Of a stretch of 64,000 nt of DNA, positions 50,878 through 60,564 are shown piece by piece. Position 1 is the stretch's first letter. Every line of letters begins with the position of its first letter. The position numbers and the translations under genes were made by a program. Origin of the DNA: CAYHVK01 sp964360255 (GTDB lineage: Bacteria; Bdellovibrionota; Bdellovibrionia; Bdellovibrionales; UBA1609); NCBI GenBank assembly GCA_964360255.1, contig CAYHVK010000012.1, positions 71,935 to 135,934 of the forward strand, read 5' to 3'. The notes beneath the pieces are model-generated. The model was not told where the DNA came from. It was given only the letters and a program-made list of their open reading frames with translations, and did no database searches.

Positions 50878-51201
50878 TTACTTAATTTGAGCATTAACAA
50901 CAGCAGTTGGAGCAAATCCTGCTGCATCAGCTGATGCTGTACCAGTGAAAGTCATAACTAGAGTACAGAATTTACCAGCTGCACTTGTGGCTACAGTATA
51001 AACTCCTGGCTTCTTAGACCTCGGGTCGACCGTAACTGATACGAACATCCCCGCGCCTGGGTTGGGATAAACTCCACCGCAAAGTTCAGCGGTACGTTCT
51101 TGAGATGTATTGCCTGTGTAATAGAAGCTTTCGATTTTCACTTCTGGAGCCGCAGCTGAGGCAAAATTAGCTAAACCAAGAGCCATTAAAAATGCGAACA
51201 T
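50878..51201 (-). CDS. Small secreted protein, unknown
   Basis: 107 residues with a signal peptide (about 1-17, ending ASA). The mature part has one Cys pair (about 41 and 80) and a beta-sandwich-like pattern (AGMFVSVTVDPRSKKPGVYTV). Preceded by AAGGAGG. It may be related to the two secreted proteins encoded next on the same strand, all three being small and exported. Confidence 0.65.
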   Translation of the reverse strand: MFAFLMALGLANFASAAAPEVKIESFYYTGNTSQERTAELCGGVYPNPGAGMFVSVTVDPRSKKPGVYTVATSAAGKFCTLVMTFTGTASADAAGFAPTAVVNAQIK

Positions 51202-51329
51202 AAATCCTCCTTGTGTTCTCTACTAATATCAGACCGTAAAAAGGCCAAAAGGGCTATTATTTTTTATATTCGTCATGGAATTGCCATTAAGCTGGCGCTC
51301 GGGTCGCGCCAGCCGAGTCACAGCGATGA

Positions 51330-51896
51330 TTAGTTGCCTCTAGTGAAGGCTGTGAGTTCAATCGTGATGGGACCCATCTGGCTGCCAACGATTGATTTAG
51401 CCATTCCTGAAATTGGAATCAAAGTCATATTGATCCACGCTTCAGTGATTGCGTTAGATTTAACATCTTTGATTTTTACGTAAATGCAATCGAATGTGCC
51501 TTTGGCCACAGTCACTGTCTCATTACGCGTTTCAACAATCTCTTGGTCTTCTGGTGAAGGTGGAGTTTGTTTTTGACCGTTTGCAATCAACTCAAGGATG
51601 CGGCCATCATCTGAGTATAGAATTTCGACCTTTTGTTTGCCGAGCATTCCAAGGTCTGCGTCTTGAACGATCCAAGTGCCTTGCGCTACTTTTTCACGAA
51701 CTGACATATGCATAGTGCCGTTGATGATGCTGCCGCTCATTGTATAGTCAGCTGTATCGCCAACTTTCCAATCTGGGCCCGCAACTTCAATAGCTTGTGC
51801 AATGGATTGTACTGCGTCTAATTGAACGCTGGTGAGTTCTGCGTTGGCTTGAAAACCAAGTGAAAGTGCAGCCACGAGAAATAAAGATTTTAACAT
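51330..51896 (-). CDS. Secreted protein, unknown
   Basis: 188 residues with a signal peptide (about 1-19, ending ANA). The mature part is beta-rich (KVGDTADYTMSGSIINGTMHMSV) with one Cys (CIYVKIKD), a layout like periplasmic or surface lipocalin-like folds. No family recognised. AAGGAGG precedes the ATG. Confidence 0.65.
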   Translation of the reverse strand: MLKSLFLVAALSLGFQANAELTSVQLDAVQSIAQAIEVAGPDWKVGDTADYTMSGSIINGTMHMSVREKVAQGTWIVQDADLGMLGKQKVEILYSDDGRILELIANGQKQTPPSPEDQEIVETRNETVTVAKGTFDCIYVKIKDVKSNAITEAWINMTLIPISGMAKSIVGSQMGPITIELTAFTRGN

Positions 51897-51969
51897 AAAT
51901 CCTCCTTAGGTTATGAGGCTCTAGCTGAGCACTACTTTTCTAATGAGGCAAAAGATTTTTTCTTAACAA

Positions 51970-52839
51970 TTACTTTTTAGACTGCGTATAAAAATCGATC
52001 TCTTCTTGGATGGTCTTACGTGAAGATTTATCGCCATACACGATATCGTCAGCGACCCACTTGCCTTTTTCTTGAATCATTATGAACGTAATATTGCGAT
52101 CATAAAACTCACCTGAACCTTTTTGGCTTGGGTAGATATTCATTTTTACATTCACCTTACCTGTTTCAGGCTCAGTCACTTTGATGCCAGAGTTCTTGTA
52201 GTCGAGCTTAGGGTCATATTCTTGCGAATTCAGGTAAGCATTGCCATTCGCCTGCCATCCGCAAATATCGCCGCCCGCCTTCTCTTTACAAACTTGAGCG
52301 TTCTTCTCGATCATCCCTTTAAAATTTTCTGAGAATGCCATTTCTGGCTTTTTGTTCTTTGAACTCATCGAGCCACTTAAATAATCTTTGTAAAAGCTAT
52401 CTACTATTTCTTTCGCGCCTTGGCTGACGGCTGCCGTACCCGCCGCTGAGAATGTTAAGAACATGGCATATGGTTGACCGTTTTGTGTAAACTCACATGT
52501 GAAACCACCATGAACGGCGGCTTCACTTTGCTCACAACGCGTGAGTTTCACTTTTTTAGATTCAGCTTTATGAACCATATTTAGGCTCTCTGGCGTAACA
52601 CCTTCGATACGAATCCCGATCAAGCCTGTTGAAGCACCACGAATACATTTTTTGCAATCGCCAAGTTCACCAGAAAGTTTGGCGACTTCTTTGCCGCTTT
52701 TCACATCCACCAAACGAACAGCCAATAAACCAATTTTAAGCTCAGATTTTTTCACTGTAGGCTTAAGTGGTGATAATTTCACCGCGGCTGTTGCGTAGAC
52801 TGAACTTGAGAGGATAAGAGACAATAAAACAAGGCGCAT
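51970..52839 (-). CDS. Secreted protein, unknown
   Basis: 289 residues from ATG 52839, with CAGGAGT upstream; the signal peptide (about 1-17, ending VYA) supports this start over one at 52893. Cys pairs occur in GDCKKC, CEQSEAAVHGGFTC and CKEKAGGDIC. The C-terminal half resembles an NTF2-like/DUF-type domain with TFIMIQEKGKWVADDIVY. No family recognised. Confidence 0.65.
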   Translation of the reverse strand: MRLVLLSLILSSSVYATAAVKLSPLKPTVKKSELKIGLLAVRLVDVKSGKEVAKLSGELGDCKKCIRGASTGLIGIRIEGVTPESLNMVHKAESKKVKLTRCEQSEAAVHGGFTCEFTQNGQPYAMFLTFSAAGTAAVSQGAKEIVDSFYKDYLSGSMSSKNKKPEMAFSENFKGMIEKNAQVCKEKAGGDICGWQANGNAYLNSQEYDPKLDYKNSGIKVTEPETGKVNVKMNIYPSQKGSGEFYDRNITFIMIQEKGKWVADDIVYGDKSSRKTIQEEIDFYTQSKK

Positions 52840-52933
52840 AAATACTCCTGGTGAATAGAGAAATAAGGCTACCTGAAAAGCTCGATAAGGCAAATAGGTT
52901 GACCTTTTTCTTCAGCTGAAATTCAATAAAGTC

Positions 52934-53716
52934 ATGAAAAAATATTTAAGTCTCAGTTTATTGACACTTGTCGCCTGCACTCACAACTCAGCACGATTGA
53001 TCTCAAGCTCGACTTGCACGCCAGTGGGCAATAAAGGCTGCGCCGCTAATGAGGTTTGCATGAGTAACAACCCGGCACCCGTGTGTAAACCTGCCGTAGC
53101 GGATGCCGTATTACCTGAAATTGCACTGCCCTTCAAAAAAGGTGTAGAGGTGACTTGCACTCACTCAGCCGAAGAAGGCAGCCATTCTTGGCCCAATGCT
53201 TTTTATGCTTTAGATTTGGCTACGCCTTACGATCAACCGGCTCCTGATATTTTGGCTTCAGAATCAGGTAAGGCTTTTGTGTTTTTAGGTGAAGATGGCA
53301 AACCTTGTCCACAGTATGGCTCGGCTCAATATTCAAAAATCGATGATTGCGGCAGCGGCTGGGGCAACAGCGTTAAGATTCTTCATCAAGGGGGCTACGC
53401 CAGTTTTTATGTCCACCTTGATAAAGTGACCGTTAAAAATGGTCAGTCAGTTCGTCGCGGCCAAAAAATCGGCACCATGGGTTGGACAGGCCTAGCGGGC
53501 CATCGGCACCTTCACTGGAGCGTTCAAAAAATGCCTGGCTTCAGTCTCGCCGAGTGGGAGAGCAAAATGTTTTGGGATGGCCAGAGCGTTCCATTTAAAT
53601 TTGTTGCCTTACAAGATGGTGAGAAGAAAACTTTTGATACGCGTACACTTCTCTGCCCGCATGCGAACTTGGGGCAGATTCCCGGTTTAGTGCAACCGAA
53701 ATTTATAGGTCTCTAA
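52934..53716 (+). CDS. M23/LytM-type peptidase-like lipoprotein
   Basis: 260 residues. A signal peptide and lipobox (LVAC, Cys15) are followed by a Cys-rich segment (about 28-51) and a LytM-like fold: HSWPNAFYALDLA (His84 and Asp94), SGWGNSVKILHQGGYASFYVHL, and HRHLHWSV (His pair). The first Zn motif has longer spacing than in typical M23, but all metal ligands seem present, so it may cut peptidoglycan or another peptide. AGTC spacing before the ATG is poor. Divergent from the secreted protein at 51970. Confidence 0.75.
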   Translation: MKKYLSLSLLTLVACTHNSARLISSSTCTPVGNKGCAANEVCMSNNPAPVCKPAVADAVLPEIALPFKKGVEVTCTHSAEEGSHSWPNAFYALDLATPYDQPAPDILASESGKAFVFLGEDGKPCPQYGSAQYSKIDDCGSGWGNSVKILHQGGYASFYVHLDKVTVKNGQSVRRGQKIGTMGWTGLAGHRHLHWSVQKMPGFSLAEWESKMFWDGQSVPFKFVALQDGEKKTFDTRTLLCPHANLGQIPGLVQPKFIGL

Positions 53717-53731
53717 CCAGCCACCGGGATT

Positions 53732-55258
53732 TTAGCCGCCGCCGAGTAAGACCTCAGAGAGCAATTCATCTCCAAACTTCTCGATTTTATGCTCCCCGAG
53801 CCCGTAGATTTCATGGAGCTCAGAAATCGTTTTTGGTTTTGCCGAAGCGAGATGTCTTAGGGATTTATCACTTAACACCACGAAGGCTGGCATATCCATT
53901 TCTTTGGCCTTCGCTTTACGCCACTTGCGAAGATGCTCGAACAGCTGAAGCTCGTCGCCCTCAAGAGCGGCAGTGACGGCGGCCGATTTGCCCGCCGAAG
54001 ATTTAGCTTTCTTCAATTTCACTTTTATTTTTGTGACTGGGCGTTGCACTCGGCGCGCCGAAACCGGGTCACAAACATCGCAGTGCCCACACTTTTCAAG
54101 TCTTTGCGAATCTTGATAGTAAGTTAAAATTTCGGCATGACGGCACTCACCGCCCTCAGCATAAGACACGATGTTATCGAGACCACGCCAACGTGAAGCC
54201 TGGATATTTTCAGGCGCCTTTGATTGCTGAATAAAGAAGGACTGGAGGCCCTTATCGCGTTTTGCGTAAAGCATAAGACAAGTGGAGTTTTTGTTGTCAC
54301 GACCGGCACGGCCCATCTCTTGATAAAGACTGTCGATGTTGGCCGGCATTTGATAATGCACAACTAAACGCACATCAGGATGATCGATTCCCATACCGAA
54401 CGCATTGGTCGCAGTGAGAATGCGAATTTCACCGTTCGCGTAAGCCTCTTGAATTTCAGTGCGCTTCGCTGGCGATAGCCCCGCATGATAATGAGCTACA
54501 TCTCTAAAGTTATGACCCAAAGTTTCAGCGAGCTCTTCAGAGACTTTACGAGTGCCGCAATAAATGATCACACGACCCGTGCCGAATTGAATTAAGGCCT
54601 GCTGTAAAAGCGCCAGTTTTTCTTCTTCATTAGTGCAGGTCTCAACCTGATAATAAAGATTCGGCCGATAAAAACCATGGACGTGACGCTGAGGTTTTTT
54701 TAAAGCCAGTTGCTTAGCGATATCATTGAGTACAAATGGAGTGGCTGAAGCGGTTAATGCGAGCACTGGCACATCAGGACGAATTTCTTTAAGGATTTTT
54801 AAAAGAGCGTAATCTTCGCGAAAATCGTGACCCCATTGCGAAACGCAGTGTGCTTCGTCGACGGCAAAAAGCGCGATGGCTTGTGATTTGATCCAGGTTT
54901 GAAAACCCGGCTTTTGGGCCCGCTCAGGCGAGACATAAAGAATAAAAGTAGAGCCTTTTTTGAGACGCGCAAAAACTTCGCGCTGCTCAGCCTCGGTTTG
55001 GCCTGAGTGAATACAACCGGCCGCAATACCTCTTCTCGTCAGTCCATCTACCTGATCTTTCATTAGCGCGATCAGCGGAGAAATGACCACCACCAATTGC
55101 TCTTTTATAACTGCCGGGTATTGATAACAAAGCGATTTGCCACCACCCGTTGGCAAAATCGCCAGGACATCGTGTCCGGCAATGACGGACGAAATAATTT
55201 GTTCTTGTCCGACGCGGAAAGAATTGAGGCCGAAATGTGTTTTTAAAGTGGTTTCCAT
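53732..55258 (-). CDS. recQ: ATP-dependent DNA helicase RecQ
   Basis: 508 residues from ATG 55258, with GGAG at good spacing; ATG 55270 possible. Motif I is PTGGGKS, motif II DEAHC, motif VI QEMGRAGRD, the Zn-binding Cys set is C-x16-CGHCDVC, and a C-terminal HRDC domain (KWRKAKAKEMDMPAFVVLSD) is present. The winged-helix domain is shortened, as in some RecQs of about 500 residues. Unwinds DNA in recombination and repair. Confidence 0.95.
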   Translation of the reverse strand: METTLKTHFGLNSFRVGQEQIISSVIAGHDVLAILPTGGGKSLCYQYPAVIKEQLVVVISPLIALMKDQVDGLTRRGIAAGCIHSGQTEAEQREVFARLKKGSTFILYVSPERAQKPGFQTWIKSQAIALFAVDEAHCVSQWGHDFREDYALLKILKEIRPDVPVLALTASATPFVLNDIAKQLALKKPQRHVHGFYRPNLYYQVETCTNEEEKLALLQQALIQFGTGRVIIYCGTRKVSEELAETLGHNFRDVAHYHAGLSPAKRTEIQEAYANGEIRILTATNAFGMGIDHPDVRLVVHYQMPANIDSLYQEMGRAGRDNKNSTCLMLYAKRDKGLQSFFIQQSKAPENIQASRWRGLDNIVSYAEGGECRHAEILTYYQDSQRLEKCGHCDVCDPVSARRVQRPVTKIKVKLKKAKSSAGKSAAVTAALEGDELQLFEHLRKWRKAKAKEMDMPAFVVLSDKSLRHLASAKPKTISELHEIYGLGEHKIEKFGDELLSEVLLGGG

Positions 55259-55329
55259 CGAGTTCTCCATTGTTCAACAGATCGCTATGCAAAACAATGG
55301 GCCAACAGATTTTTGCAGATACAAGGCAA

Positions 55330-55407
55330 CGCATACAGACGACGTTCGATAGTGGGACTTAGGGGCATAGTGCGCTCTTGCCCGTTATCGAACGTCGTCT
55401 GTATGCG
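55330..55407. repeat. 22-bp perfect inverted repeat with 34-bp spacer
   Basis: 55330-55351 is the exact reverse complement of 55386-55407. It lies between the recQ start and the gene at 55465, without a T-tract. It could be a small mobile-element relic, a binding site pair or a cruciform. Confidence 0.8.
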
Positions 55408-55464
55408 CCAATACTCGATCTGCATTGATGAGAGTGTTAAGGTGTTTGCCACTTAAGAGGCGAA

Positions 55465-56436
55465 ATGAATTTTACATCTCTCCTACTCACATTTTTTTTG
55501 AGTCCATTGTTGTTCTCGGCATCGACGCACGCAACTTTTGCTCCGCCAACAACTGAGTGGACATGGGCTGGATTTGAAATCGTGGGCCTTAAAAAAATCA
55601 CAAAAGAACAAGTGATCAAACAAGTTCCACTTAAATCTGGCGACATTTACAAAGAAGAGCCACTGATCTGGAAGACTTGGTGTGAAACCTTAAAAAGCAG
55701 CTTTAGCTTTTCAGATACTCACTGCTCGGCCGTTCGCTATGTCGAAGGCCAAGCTTATTTCGTTATTGATATTATCGAAGCCGGCGATGAGCACCGCAAC
55801 CAGTTTAGAGAGGCTCCTGCACAAGATATTGCTTTAACTTCTGAAGAAGTTTTAAAACTTTACGATCTTCTTTATGCCCGCCTCTGGAAGCTTTTCGAGC
55901 AAGGCATTACCGTCAAAGAAACGGCTGACCGTGGATTTTTAGATTTCTCTGACTTAGAAATGCACGGAATTGTTATGCAGCTCATTGAGCAAGTGCCTCA
56001 GTACCGCGATAATATTTTGGATGTCCTGGCCAATGACAAAGATGCACAGAAACGCGAGAAAGCCGCGAATCTATTAAACTGGACACTGAATGTCCTTAGC
56101 GAAACGCAAGTGAAAGCCAGCGTTCTTTTAGATGATCCCTCATCTGAAGTGAGAAATAATATTTCGCGCTTTACGCTCCACTTTATCGATAAGGTGACGG
56201 TTCAGACCCATCGCTTTGGAATGATCGACAACCTACTTAAGCAACTCGATCGCCCTTCTCATGGTGATAGAAATAAAGCGATATATAATCTTTTAATTAT
56301 TGCCACAAAGTTTCCGGAAGATCGGGCCTATATAAAAGAGCATGGTTTGGTTCTTATCGATTACATCGCTCGCGAAAGTATCTTAAGCAATGTGGGCGCA
56401 CTCGCCGTCGAACTTCAAAAGTTGCTACAGCCTTAG
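55465..56436 (+). CDS. Secreted protein with POTRA-like start and HEAT-like C-terminus
   Basis: 323 residues; signal peptide about 1-24. Next is a POTRA-like unit: WAGFEIVGLKKITKEQVIKQVPLKSGD, typical of outer-membrane assembly proteins, but no beta-barrel follows. The C-terminal 170 residues form helical repeats (HEAT-like: VASLLDDPSSEVRNN-type, VLANDKDAQKREKAANLLNW). It may be a periplasmic scaffold. No known family identified. Its stop overlaps the helicase gene's 3' end by 4 bp, convergent. Confidence 0.65.
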   Translation: MNFTSLLLTFFLSPLLFSASTHATFAPPTTEWTWAGFEIVGLKKITKEQVIKQVPLKSGDIYKEEPLIWKTWCETLKSSFSFSDTHCSAVRYVEGQAYFVIDIIEAGDEHRNQFREAPAQDIALTSEEVLKLYDLLYARLWKLFEQGITVKETADRGFLDFSDLEMHGIVMQLIEQVPQYRDNILDVLANDKDAQKREKAANLLNWTLNVLSETQVKASVLLDDPSSEVRNNISRFTLHFIDKVTVQTHRFGMIDNLLKQLDRPSHGDRNKAIYNLLIIATKFPEDRAYIKEHGLVLIDYIARESILSNVGALAVELQKLLQP

Positions 56437-58688
56437 AGCTGATAGTGACTGGGCATATACGACATAATATCGTACATGCGGCTGTCACAAAGAATGAGCT
56501 GACCCGTATCCGACTCTGATCTGATAAGGCGACCACTGGCCTGAAGCACTCTAACAATTCCTGGGAAGCGATAAGCAAAATCAAAGCCGTTTTCTCCTTG
56601 GTCATTCCAGTACTCTTGCAAAGCGTTCTGCGTGCCCGATGGTGCAGGTATGCCCACTCCCAGAACAACAACGTTTTTAAGCGAATCCCCTACAAGATCA
56701 ACGCCTTCAGAGAAATAGCTACCGAGAACGCAGCAGCCGATCACTCCAGTTTGGGTTCTGAAACGCTCGAGAAAAAGCTCTTGGCTTTTCTCATCGATGC
56801 CTTTGCCCTGCACATGCAGACGTTCGTAGAGCTCGGGCGGAATCTCGGCCATAACAGCTTTCATAAAACCGTAAGAGCTGAAAAATATCATGGAGTTCTC
56901 GGTACTTTGCCCAAGTTCTTCAATCAATTTGATAATTTTTGGAATGGACTGCTCGCGGTTTTTATAGCGCAAATCAATGTCGGCTCTGAGCTTCACATCG
57001 GTTTGCTCAGGCACAAAAGGACTGCCGAAGGATTTGTAATGCATCTTATCGAAAATCTGTAGCTCGGTTGAAAAAAGCCGGCTCGGTCGCAGCGTAGCCG
57101 AAAACCAAACGCTACTCATAATCGTGTTCGCCACATCTCTTAAGAACACCCGCGGGTCGAGACAGAAGTAATTAAAAACATAACCCCGCTCGCCGCCCTC
57201 TTCAATAATACGAAATACAGATTGGTCTGGGAGCTCAATTAAGAATTGCAGTCGGTAATACCAATTTTGTAGAGGAGCGAACACATCTGGGATGGCCATT
57301 TCTTTCTCGCCATATTCAGTTCTAAGAAAAGCATTGGCTTTATCGAGTTTCGCCATAAGTCCGCGCGGTACCGATTCTGTCACTTGCGAATCTTCGGTCA
57401 TCTTCTTGGCTCTTGCGGCGAATAGTTTAACTATTGGTTTAACTACTTCGAGAGCCTGCGGAGCTTCGGCCTCAACGTCGTCTTCTAATTTTCTCAAGCC
57501 AGCGAGGCTGATGGAGACCGAATACATATCCCTGAGGCGGCTCGGAGCATTATGGGCCTCATCTACCACTAAAAGCATTTCATCTTCTTCGTTAAAGTGG
57601 CGCTGAAGGCGCACCAGAGGGTCAAAAACGTAATTGAGATCACCGACCATCACTCGTGAGTAACGAGAGATATCGAGGCTGAGCTCAAAGGGGCAGGCTT
57701 CATGTTTACGGGCCAGCTCGTCAATGCGGGCGCGGTCAAATTGTTGCTCGCTGGCAAAGCCTTCGGCGAGAGCCGCACGGGCTTTTGCGAAGTAATTTTT
57801 GGCAAATTGGCAATCGCGAGAGTCGCAGCGCTTATCGGTATTAAAACAAACCTTCTGCTTTGAAGTCAGCTCACAGGTACGTATTGAGGTTTGATCGAGA
57901 GATTTCGTCGCAAAAGAGCTGACTTGGTTTTTCACCGAGCTTTTCGAGGTGGCGTAGTAAAGCTTTTTGTCATCGTGCTGAGCCAGGGTTTTAAGGCCCG
58001 CAAAAAGCATGGAAGCTGTTTTACCGATACCGGTAGGAGCATCCACCAGGCTGTGGCCGCTTCCTTTCAGAACTTGATAGGCGTAGACGGTCATATCGCG
58101 CTGATTGGTGCGAAACTCTGGGTAAAGAAATGGTAAAAGCTCTAGGTCCGTTTTTTCTCTTTCTCTTAAAGCATCGAGCTGCGCCAGCCATTTTTTGAAA
58201 TACTCAAACCGCGGACGCATTTCTTTTTCAATTTCAGCCAAAGTGAATTCTTTTCTGACTGTTCTTTGCTTCGATGAAACCTGGTGAATGTAAATCAGCT
58301 CAAGGACGATTTTCTTTTTCTGCGCACACATCTGCCCTGACATCAGCGCGTAAACTTTGAGCTGAGCGAACATGCGCTCGATATCTTCAGCATCGAGCTC
58401 GAAAAAATCGGCAAGACCTGTTTTAATTTCAATAAGGTGAAGAGTTTCATCAGATTCATAATACAAATCGGCGCGGCCACGCAGGGCCACTCCAAAAACT
58501 TCACAGTCGATGTGTTTTTCAGGAGTAAAATAAGGGTGAAGCGCTTGCACCTCAGAATGAAGGCGCCTTCCCTCTTGCAGGGCATTTGTTTCGCCGTAAT
58601 AGGTCGAGAGCACACCGAGGCCGCCATCGTAGCACGCGAGGCGGACAAAATCGGTGACGGCGTACTTGAGGCTTTTAGTGAGGCTCAT
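56433..58688 (-). CDS. XPD/DinG-type Fe-S helicase with N-terminal PD-(D/E)XK nuclease domain
   Basis: 751 residues. N-terminal nuclease-like motif: GRADLYY (Asp74) and LHLIEIKTG (Glu87, Lys89), as in Cas4/PD-(D/E)XK enzymes. Helicase core: Walker A DAPTGIGKT (217-225), four Cys of an Fe-S cluster (272, 281, 288, 293), LLVVDEAHNAP box, C-terminal GRLIRSESD. Similar helicases of the DinG/XPD group accompany FAN1 nucleases in bacteria. It starts 4 bp inside the FAN1-like gene, so the two are coupled and probably act together on crosslinked or branched DNA. Confidence 0.9.
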   Translation of the reverse strand: MSLTKSLKYAVTDFVRLACYDGGLGVLSTYYGETNALQEGRRLHSEVQALHPYFTPEKHIDCEVFGVALRGRADLYYESDETLHLIEIKTGLADFFELDAEDIERMFAQLKVYALMSGQMCAQKKKIVLELIYIHQVSSKQRTVRKEFTLAEIEKEMRPRFEYFKKWLAQLDALREREKTDLELLPFLYPEFRTNQRDMTVYAYQVLKGSGHSLVDAPTGIGKTASMLFAGLKTLAQHDDKKLYYATSKSSVKNQVSSFATKSLDQTSIRTCELTSKQKVCFNTDKRCDSRDCQFAKNYFAKARAALAEGFASEQQFDRARIDELARKHEACPFELSLDISRYSRVMVGDLNYVFDPLVRLQRHFNEEDEMLLVVDEAHNAPSRLRDMYSVSISLAGLRKLEDDVEAEAPQALEVVKPIVKLFAARAKKMTEDSQVTESVPRGLMAKLDKANAFLRTEYGEKEMAIPDVFAPLQNWYYRLQFLIELPDQSVFRIIEEGGERGYVFNYFCLDPRVFLRDVANTIMSSVWFSATLRPSRLFSTELQIFDKMHYKSFGSPFVPEQTDVKLRADIDLRYKNREQSIPKIIKLIEELGQSTENSMIFFSSYGFMKAVMAEIPPELYERLHVQGKGIDEKSQELFLERFRTQTGVIGCCVLGSYFSEGVDLVGDSLKNVVVLGVGIPAPSGTQNALQEYWNDQGENGFDFAYRFPGIVRVLQASGRLIRSESDTGQLILCDSRMYDIMSYMPSHYQL

Positions 58689-60388
58689 GTATACACAACC
58701 TTCGCTACACGGGCGTCGATACCAGCAGCGATTAAACTTTCAAGCCATTCGATTTGAACAGGCCTTAGCGTATCCCCTGGCCCTTTGACTTCGATAAAGC
58801 TGCAGATTTTTTTCGCGCGATCAATCACCACTAAATCAGGGAAGCCCGCACTGAAAGTGCGAATGTCTTTTAAGAAGTTTCTGAAAATTCCGGCTAGCTG
58901 CTGGCCAGTTAACCCAGTAATAATCTCTTTCAGCAAATCTTCTTCAAGCCAGCTCAGCTGAGCTAGTGGATTGATAAAATCTTTTTTCTCTTTCAATCTT
59001 TGGATGATTTGATCTGTGCTGATGGCATCCAATTCGATTTCTTTGAGGCGCTCGTCGCAAAGAGCTTTACGGTTCTGATAGAATTTATCTTTGTCAAAGA
59101 AATCATCTGGGCCGGCTTGAAACTGATGGCGGAAGACTCCTGGTAAAGAGGTGAAAATAATATCCCAGAAATAAAGCATGAAGAGCAAACGCACTGAGTA
59201 GTTTTCTAAATGGTGGGCCATTAAGCCTTGGTCTTCAAAATAGCGACAGAGATTATCTTCGATGGGACCGTCTTTTTTAAGTTCGTAGGTATCTGTTGGA
59301 AGATCATATTCAGCTTCAAGGTCTATATGAATATCGATTTTCTTTGCTCGCTTAACGAATGAAGGCAGAAATTTATTCCATTTTGGATCGTTAAGCACAC
59401 GCTCACTGTTGACGGCAAAGAAGTTTTCGATTTTTGCTTTGTCTTCTTGTCTCAACCAATAAGCAAGACACTTCTGCTCAGCTCTTTCGTCATTGCTTAA
59501 ACTTAGCACATCGTAAGCAAAAGCCTCTTCGACATCATCATGGCTATTACGCTCAAGTGTATGGCCCGTTTTGTAATAGTACTTTGATCGGCGCTCAATG
59601 AGCCGCGCATCTTTCAGCGGGAGCACTTTCATCTGCGCAAAAATCGCTTTTAGGTTCGCAATATCATCTACATCTGGCTCGACCAGATTCATAATATTGT
59701 ACATCTCAGTGCGAAGAGCGAAAAACTCAATGGCGGCCTTAAACTCTTCTTCAGCTTCAAATTTAAATGCCATTTCAAACTGGCTTTCAAATTTCTCTAA
59801 GCTGAGCTTTAAAACATCGCCCTTAATAAAACTAAAAACATCAGACTGAAAATCGCCAAAGAAAAAGGCACGCGCCACTTCATTGATATCAGCGAGGACT
59901 TTTGTATAGACTCCCGTCTCTTGCCATTTGTGGGTCGGCAAAATGGGTAGCAGCAAATCTACAAGTTCGTCTTTTTTAAGGCTAGTTACACTAGGTAGTC
60001 CGAGAGACTTTGCGAGAGCTTTCAACTCAGGAATTTTTAATAACGAAAGCGCTTCAGCATCAAGCTCAGCAGGCTCTAAAAATCTCTTATCCTTAAGAGC
60101 CTCAAAACAAGCTGGGATATTTTCAATTTCTTCGTAGTTTAATGAATCGAGGCGAATGTACGCTCCACTACGAAAATGGCAACGGGCTAGTAGCAATCGC
60201 TCGTGCGGCGTGAGCTTTATGTAGTTTGAGAAAAAAACTTGATAGTCTTTTGAAAACCATGGCGCGTAGCTTTCATGCATCTTTGAAAGCAGCAATTCAA
60301 AGATCGCAGAGTAATAGAGCGGATTCGAAAATGGATTCAAATCTATAGTGCGATCAGGCTGTAAAAACTCAGATGTTTGGGATGGCAT
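58685..60388 (-). CDS. FAN1-like structure-specific nuclease (VRR-NUC)
   Basis: 567 residues. A SAP-like motif (about 115-150, LKALAKSLGLPSVTSLKKDELVDLL) is followed by helical TPR-type repeats and a C-terminal VRR-NUC domain: FPDLVVIDR (Asp518), FIEVKGPGD (Glu533, Lys535), and PVQIEWL (Gln545), matching FAN1. FAN1 cuts 5' flaps and resolves interstrand crosslinks; bacterial homologues are known. The N-terminal UBZ finger of animal FAN1 is absent, as expected. Overlaps the XPD-type gene by 4 bp, upstream in the operon. Confidence 0.9.
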   Translation of the reverse strand: MPSQTSEFLQPDRTIDLNPFSNPLYYSAIFELLLSKMHESYAPWFSKDYQVFFSNYIKLTPHERLLLARCHFRSGAYIRLDSLNYEEIENIPACFEALKDKRFLEPAELDAEALSLLKIPELKALAKSLGLPSVTSLKKDELVDLLLPILPTHKWQETGVYTKVLADINEVARAFFFGDFQSDVFSFIKGDVLKLSLEKFESQFEMAFKFEAEEEFKAAIEFFALRTEMYNIMNLVEPDVDDIANLKAIFAQMKVLPLKDARLIERRSKYYYKTGHTLERNSHDDVEEAFAYDVLSLSNDERAEQKCLAYWLRQEDKAKIENFFAVNSERVLNDPKWNKFLPSFVKRAKKIDIHIDLEAEYDLPTDTYELKKDGPIEDNLCRYFEDQGLMAHHLENYSVRLLFMLYFWDIIFTSLPGVFRHQFQAGPDDFFDKDKFYQNRKALCDERLKEIELDAISTDQIIQRLKEKKDFINPLAQLSWLEEDLLKEIITGLTGQQLAGIFRNFLKDIRTFSAGFPDLVVIDRAKKICSFIEVKGPGDTLRPVQIEWLESLIAAGIDARVAKVVYT

Positions 60389-60429
60389 AAGCTGCCATAA
60401 ACGGTACTACAGCGGCAGTTTCATTTCAA

Positions 60430-60564
60430 TATTACAGCGCTCGTAATCAGAAGCATCACTGCCGAGGCTTTTTTGGACTTGGCTCACTGAATGGCCGTGT
60501 CCATCAAAATATCCCCTACGCCCTGCCCGCGAGCTTGCGGGTCGACCGCTATCAATGCAGACAC
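60430..60564 (-). pseudogene. Probable GNAT acetyltransferase remnant
   Basis: On the minus strand from 60564, a short open frame reads ALIAVDPQARGQGVGDILM, the acetyl-CoA binding signature of GNAT enzymes, then stops. Shifting the frame gives an open tail to about 60416. No N-terminal part is present. Likely a degraded gene; confidence is limited because the segment is short. Confidence 0.45.
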
